18,715 nucleotides of DNA from an uncultured Clostridium sp. Its GTDB lineage: Bacteria > Bacillota > Clostridia > Lachnospirales > Lachnospiraceae. Of this stretch, positions 14,562 to 18,715 are shown piece after piece (the first letter of the stretch is position 1; each line of letters starts with the position of its first letter). Location of the stretch: contig UQJF01000052.1 of NCBI GenBank assembly GCA_900541315.1, forward strand, positions 1 through 18,715, given 5' to 3'. Both the position numbers and the translations under genes were made by a program. The notes under the pieces are model-generated. The model saw only the letters and a list, made by a program, of their open reading frames with translations. It was not told the DNA's origin and made no database searches.

Positions 14562-15845
14562 TTGGAAAAATTGGAGAACTGGAAGCAGAGACCTTTAAGC
14601 CAGGTGGTATCCAGGTGGATCAGGGGAACTACTTTAAATCGTTCAAAGACAGATTATTATACAAAAACTTCCCAGCCGGAAAGCCTTCCATGGGCAAGAG
14701 TTGGGGACATAAAAGAAGAATATATTTCCCAGACAGAAAATTATCTTACCAAAGAAGGGGCAGACCAGATCCCGTGGCTGGTAGTGCCAAAGGGCGCTGT
14801 GCTGCTCTCCGTATCAGGAACGATTGGAAAAGCGGCTATTGCAGGCTGTGACATGACGGTGAACCAGGCAATACAGGCAATGGTTTTCGATGAAGAGCAG
14901 ATCTTGCCGGAATATGCCTGCTTTTATCTGGAATTTTACCGCCCATGGCTTATAGAACGGGCCAATGCAGTGACGATCCCTAATCTGACCAAGGAGCAAT
15001 TATCGGGTATTCCTGTGGTATTTCCCTGCTTAAAAGAACAGAAGGTCATTGTAGATAGATTAAAGCGGGCCAGGCAGCTTGTAAAATATGGTCAGTCATC
15101 TGAGGCTGCATTAAACAGGATCCTTGAAAATGCTCTTTTAAAACAGGTCCAGGCTGCTTTAAAAGAAGGTAAAATAAGCCGGGATGAAGAACTTCTTTCT
15201 CCTGAACTCCGGTCTGTATGGACATCTTTACAGAAACGGGTATTGCCGGAAAATACAGATAATGACTTTTTTGTACCGGTACTTTCTCAGGCAGAACAGA
15301 CAGTTTTTACAAAAACGATCCGGAAAGCAGAAAATATAAGAAAACGGTTACATAAAATGCAGCAGTTAGGTGAACGGTATTTTAAATCCATGCTGTCTCT
15401 GGCATTTACATCCGGACTGACAGAGGCGTTCAGAAAACAGGAAGCCCTGACTGATCCGTCCCCATCTTTATTTAAAGAAAGTTATGGGATCGGTACAGTG
15501 CAAAGTGTCAGTCAGCCTACAGAAGGCATTACAGACTGGCAGAGACGTATCCCTCAGGAGCTTCAGTCCCTTTTTACCATGCTTTCTGATTTTCAGATGG
15601 AGATCCTGCGGATCTATGCCCAGTCATCGGAAGCGCTGCCGGTACATACAGTGTTTAAGCAGATCCACAAAAAAGGATATTCCGTGCAGGATGCCCTGGC
15701 ATCTGCAAGATTGTTAGAAGCTCTGGGATTTCTGGAAAAGACGGTTCCACAGAAGCTTTATATGGGAGAAAAAGAAGTGCAGGACAGTGCAGGTCATCCC
15801 ATTACCATACAGAAATATCAGATTCTGGACACCAGGGAGGTCTGA
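14562..15845 (+). CDS. HsdS-like specificity subunit, single TRD with extra C-terminal domain
   Basis: A 427-residue specificity (S) subunit-like protein that should recognise the DNA target and bridge to the methylase. Residues about 1-155 form one target recognition domain with HsdS-style features: WARVGDIKE near 44, LLSVSGTIGKAAIAG near 81, and PNLTKEQLSGIPVVFP near 140. Helical regions follow at about 160-200 and 245-290, including LSLAFTSGLTEAFRKQ, which matches the conserved HsdS helix. In place of a second recognition domain there is a helical stretch, then a C-terminal region (about 330-427) that looks like a winged helix. The TTG start at 14562 has AGGAGG 9 bases upstream and follows the methylase stop by one base, so translation is coupled. 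It may act as a dimer, as half-size S subunits do. Confidence 0.85.
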   Translation: MEKLENWKQRPLSQVVSRWIRGTTLNRSKTDYYTKTSQPESLPWARVGDIKEEYISQTENYLTKEGADQIPWLVVPKGAVLLSVSGTIGKAAIAGCDMTVNQAIQAMVFDEEQILPEYACFYLEFYRPWLIERANAVTIPNLTKEQLSGIPVVFPCLKEQKVIVDRLKRARQLVKYGQSSEAALNRILENALLKQVQAALKEGKISRDEELLSPELRSVWTSLQKRVLPENTDNDFFVPVLSQAEQTVFTKTIRKAENIRKRLHKMQQLGERYFKSMLSLAFTSGLTEAFRKQEALTDPSPSLFKESYGIGTVQSVSQPTEGITDWQRRIPQELQSLFTMLSDFQMEILRIYAQSSEALPVHTVFKQIHKKGYSVQDALASARLLEALGFLEKTVPQKLYMGEKEVQDSAGHPITIQKYQILDTREV

Positions 15846-15853
15846 GATACAAC

Positions 15854-17491
15854 ATGAAGCTGGAATACTTATATATAGATGGTTATAAAGGACTGAAGCG
15901 GCTGAAATTGCAGTTTAAGGAGCAGACGGGGGCTGTACCCGTGGATTTTCTCATTGGCTGCAATGGTTCGGGAAAGTCCAGTGTGTTAGAGGCAGTGGGA
16001 CTTATTTTTACCCGTATTATGCAAAATGAGCTGCCGGGATTTATTTTTGAGTTAAAATACAGGATGCCGGATGGAACGGGAATTTATGTAAAGCCCCAGA
16101 AAAAGGGTTTTTGCGATGCTTCCGGGCGGAGGAGAAAGCTATATGTGGAACTGGAAAAAAATGGGAAAACCCGGCAGCTATATTCTATACCAGATGAGTA
16201 CCTGCCGGACCGGATCATTTCTTATTGCTCCGGGGCTAATAGTTCTATGGAAGATATCCTGATCCGGTCTCCAAGGGCATCTCTTGCCAGCGATCTGTAT
16301 GATCTGTCACTGGCTATAAATGATGAAAACGGAGAAAGCCGGATTTCCGGTAATGAAGGATATCCGGGAGAAAGCAGCGTGGCCCAGGGCGAGGCGGCAG
16401 AGGAGATATTATCCTTTTATGAGCGTCTGGATGTAAATCCAAGGGTGCTGTTTCTGGATGCGGTCACATCAAAATTTATCTTACCGGCATTGTTTGCTGT
16501 AATGCCCTTTGATATGCAGGATGACAATATCAGCACAAAGGCGCTGCACTATGCATCCCTTAGGAAAAAACTTCTGAAACGGTTAAATATCCGTCTGATC
16601 CCGGCAGCTTTTTCCCTTCGCATTGATGATACAAGGCTGGAAGCGGCTGCAGACAGGCCGCAGATGAGCATTTTACGGCGGTTTTTAAACCAGGATACAA
16701 AGGGCGGTTCTTTAAGCAACTGTGTGATCCACAGGACTTCTGCAGACCGGGTGGAAGAAGATGGAAGCCTTGCAGGGGAAACAGCAGCAGTATTTTTGTT
16801 TGATTCCTGGGAAGCAGAGGGAGAAAAGGTATTTTATCACCCCATGCTCCAGCGCTACTTTGATGGAAATCCATTTGCCCTTATCTCCACTCTCCTTACA
16901 GCATGGAGAGAAGGCGTGATCCGGGAGATCCATTTTTCCTATCGCAACGGGGATGAACGTGGGCTTTATGAAATGGAAGATTTAAGTGACGGGGAATTAA
17001 TGTGGTTGGCCCGCATTGGCCTGATCCTTATGGCCCAGAACCACTGTGGGGAAAATACATTGTTCCTCTATGATGAACCAGATGTGCATTTTAATGATGA
17101 ATGGAGCCGGGATTTTGTCCGCTTTGTGTATGCTATGTGCAGCATGGACGGGAAAAGTGGGAATGAGTTCCTGATAGCCACCCATTCAGACCTGATCTTA
17201 ACAGATGCCATGTGGGAGCAGATCCACCTGTTTGAGAATCCCACAGGTTCTAAGACAGAAGTAAAGGATCTGGAGATCTCTACTTTTGCAGCTGGCCGGG
17301 ACAGTATTTCCAGACAGGTATTTAAGGCATCTGCCATTGGCAGATTTGCATCGGATTCTGTGAAAGCATACATGGAAGAAAAAGATCCGGATAAGCTGGA
17401 AGAGATCATTTCAAAAGTGGGTCCCGGTTATCAGCGTTTCCGTCTGCAGGAACAGCTGTATGCGCTGTTGGAAAAAGGGAATAAGGTATAG
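15854..17491 (+). CDS. ABC-type AAA ATPase associated with the methylase/specificity pair
   Basis: A 545-residue ATPase of the SMC/RecF/OLD-like ABC class. Walker A is GCNGSGKS (35-42), the signature motif is LSDGE (377-381), Walker B is LFLYDEPD (403-410), and the switch histidine is in ATHSD (H444). The region between (about 60-370) is an insertion without long coiled coils and without a nuclease domain that I can see. The N-terminus MKLEYLYIDGYKGLK is typical of the class. It starts 8 bases after the S subunit and is followed by an HNH gene, like the PtuA ATPase of Septu systems. I recall database families named restriction-system-associated AAA ATPase that this may belong to, which I could not check. 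It probably senses DNA state and controls the nuclease. Confidence 0.88.
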   Translation: MKLEYLYIDGYKGLKRLKLQFKEQTGAVPVDFLIGCNGSGKSSVLEAVGLIFTRIMQNELPGFIFELKYRMPDGTGIYVKPQKKGFCDASGRRRKLYVELEKNGKTRQLYSIPDEYLPDRIISYCSGANSSMEDILIRSPRASLASDLYDLSLAINDENGESRISGNEGYPGESSVAQGEAAEEILSFYERLDVNPRVLFLDAVTSKFILPALFAVMPFDMQDDNISTKALHYASLRKKLLKRLNIRLIPAAFSLRIDDTRLEAAADRPQMSILRRFLNQDTKGGSLSNCVIHRTSADRVEEDGSLAGETAAVFLFDSWEAEGEKVFYHPMLQRYFDGNPFALISTLLTAWREGVIREIHFSYRNGDERGLYEMEDLSDGELMWLARIGLILMAQNHCGENTLFLYDEPDVHFNDEWSRDFVRFVYAMCSMDGKSGNEFLIATHSDLILTDAMWEQIHLFENPTGSKTEVKDLEISTFAAGRDSISRQVFKASAIGRFASDSVKAYMEEKDPDKLEEIISKVGPGYQRFRLQEQLYALLEKGNKV

Positions 17492-17529
17492 GCGCAGGCA
17501 CTTCTAACAACTAAAAGAGGTGATGAAAG

Positions 17530-18663
17530 ATGTTCTGGAATATAGATGTTAAAGAACAAGAGCAGGATTTAATGGCGGTCAGCCATTTTCTGTTATCTGT
17601 TTTTGAATTTGCAGCAGATCAGCCGGGAAATGTGTTCCTGAAAGAAGATTGGCTGGCTTTCGCACCGGAGAATGGAGCCTGGTTTTACAGGCTTTATGAG
17701 CGTGATACAGAGAATGGAAAGAATATGCACCGGGCAGTGGACCGGCTGTTCCGCATGGAGCAGGAACAGCGGGAAAGGATCTGGGAAGCCATAAAGCATG
17801 ATATGGAATTTATGGATAAAGAAGCCTGGGAAAATGGCAGGTTCAGCCTGGAAAGTGACCAGCTTTCTGATGCAGCCCAGAAGATATTAAAGGATTTTTT
17901 CGGATATTTTTATGATGTGGTCTTTTGCACTGCCCATTTTCATTTAAAGGAACTTTCCAGTCCCATGTACAGCAGAAGGGAATTGGCTAAAGACTATTTT
18001 AAGGGGAAAAACAAGAAGATACGCAGGATCTGCCCGGTATGTTTAAATATAATCTCAAATGGGGAAACAGATGAGGAGGTGGAGCATTATTTTCCAAAGT
18101 CCAGGTATCCTTGTCTGTGCCTGCATCCGTATAACCTGTATTTTTGCTGTTCTGCCTGCAGAAGCCGGTTAAAGGGAAGAAAAAGTCCTTTAAAGGGAAA
18201 GCAGAGAAATATTGGAAGTATATTTTTACCTTATCTGGAAACAGTAAAAGATCAGGTACAGCTGGAGTTTGAAAATCCGGGAAATAAAGACAGCGAAGTG
18301 GTAAGTCTGCTCCCGGTCCTGGAGGCGGATCCGGACACAGGGGAAAAAATAAAGGAATTTGACCGGTTGTTTTCATTGGAAGAACGCTGGAGCGGACAAC
18401 TGGAAGAATATTATATGAGCCTTTATTCCCGGTATCAGGAGAAGATAAAGGCGCGAGCTGGAAAAATGAGCCTGGAGCAGTTAGAGGAATGGCTGAAAAA
18501 GGATATAAAGCGAAATGATGCCATGCAGTCTGTCCGGCCGGGAAGGTATCTGGAAGGGGAGTATATGAAGTGGGTTATGGAAAAACAGCTTAAGGCCTTT
18601 TATGCAGAATTAAAAAGCGGATGTCAGTGTGTGGCTGGTGACGCAGGCAGAGACCGGAATTAA
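17530..18663 (+). CDS. HNH endonuclease (PtuB-like), effector of the operon
   Basis: A 377-residue protein with a central metal-finger HNH domain (about 165-222). It has two zinc cysteine pairs, CPVC (168-171) and CSAC (207-210), with the catalytic segment VEHYFPKSRYP (His186) and PYNLY (Asn202) between them. The position that is usually Asn directly after the last Cys is Arg (CRSRLKG). The N-terminal 150 residues and C-terminal 150 residues are mostly charged helices without a recognised domain. It would cut DNA, or less likely RNA. The ATG has GAGGTGAT 5 bases upstream, and the 38-base gap after the ATPase has no terminator, so the four genes form one operon. The paired ATPase and HNH proteins recall Septu. 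Confidence 0.88.
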   Translation: MFWNIDVKEQEQDLMAVSHFLLSVFEFAADQPGNVFLKEDWLAFAPENGAWFYRLYERDTENGKNMHRAVDRLFRMEQEQRERIWEAIKHDMEFMDKEAWENGRFSLESDQLSDAAQKILKDFFGYFYDVVFCTAHFHLKELSSPMYSRRELAKDYFKGKNKKIRRICPVCLNIISNGETDEEVEHYFPKSRYPCLCLHPYNLYFCCSACRSRLKGRKSPLKGKQRNIGSIFLPYLETVKDQVQLEFENPGNKDSEVVSLLPVLEADPDTGEKIKEFDRLFSLEERWSGQLEEYYMSLYSRYQEKIKARAGKMSLEQLEEWLKKDIKRNDAMQSVRPGRYLEGEYMKWVMEKQLKAFYAELKSGCQCVAGDAGRDRN

Positions 18664-18670
18664 ACGGACA

Positions 18671-18688
18671 TGCCTGCTGACGCAGGCA
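18671..18688. repeat. GCCTGC-TGAC-GCAGGC hairpin, copy 2
   Basis: TGCCTGC and GCAGGCA form a 7-bp stem around a TGAC loop, 8 bases after the HNH stop codon. No T-run follows, so it is not a standard terminator. The half-site TGACGCAGGCA also occurs inside the last codons of the HNH gene (18639-18649). The full hairpin matches the copy at 7501-7520. Confidence 0.6.
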
Positions 18689-18715
18689 TCACCATTCATG
18701 AAAGCCGATTGCTCC

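Noticed and set aside
15854..17491. An OLD-family nuclease (ATPase plus TOPRIM).
   Set aside because: After the ABC ATPase motifs only ~100 helical residues remain, with no TOPRIM-like acidic motifs. The nuclease role is better assigned to the adjacent HNH protein.
18671..18688. A rho-independent terminator after the HNH gene.
   Set aside because: The hairpin is good but no T-run follows on the + strand, and the same hairpin occurs elsewhere beside a separate real terminator.

Overview
The window looks like chromosome of a low-to-mid GC gut-type Clostridia, most likely Lachnospiraceae. This rests on strong AGGAGG-type ribosome binding sites, frequent TTG/GTG starts, a LevR-type PTS regulator, a mannose-family PTS and a Firmicutes-type ToxN/AbiQ toxin. 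The genus cannot be fixed from sequence alone. I saw no rRNA, tRNA, CRISPR array or intact insertion sequence.

Left part (1-6380, minus strand): a carbohydrate operon read leftward. It encodes a LevR-like regulator (HTH, AAA+, PRD, EIIA-Man-like, PRD), then PTS IIB, IIC and IID, then a terminator, then a hydrolase related to the neutral ceramidase N-terminal domain. No separate IIA gene is present. The regulator lacks the sigma-54-contacting GAFTGA loop and has an altered Walker A motif. A 63-nt imperfect inverted repeat lies at the left edge, after the hydrolase gene.

Middle (6380-9966): a Cof-type HAD phosphatase (+), a shared terminator region, a neurotransmitter:sodium symporter family transporter (-), and a divergent LysR-type regulator (+). 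Their two predicted promoters overlap.

Accessory region (9967-18715): a type III toxin-antitoxin locus on the minus strand. It has a consensus promoter, three tandem 35-37-nt RNA units, a terminator and a ToxN/AbiQ-like toxin. Each RNA unit can form an H-type pseudoknot, with covarying base pairs between units. The toxin reading frame appears to lose family similarity where it meets a frameshifted + strand coding relic. Next is a membrane-bound Cache/HAMP/PAS-like/GGDEF diguanylate cyclase (+) with its own promoter and a strong terminator.

The window closes with a compact four-gene + strand operon: an HsdM-like N6-adenine methylase with the variant motif NPVY, a single-TRD HsdS-like specificity protein with an extra C-terminal domain, an ABC-type AAA ATPase, and an HNH endonuclease. 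No HsdR translocase is present in the window. This combines type I restriction-style recognition with a Septu-like ATPase/HNH pair and is the best candidate for an unusual defence system. It ends with a GCCTGC-TGAC-GCAGGC hairpin that also occurs after the symporter gene.
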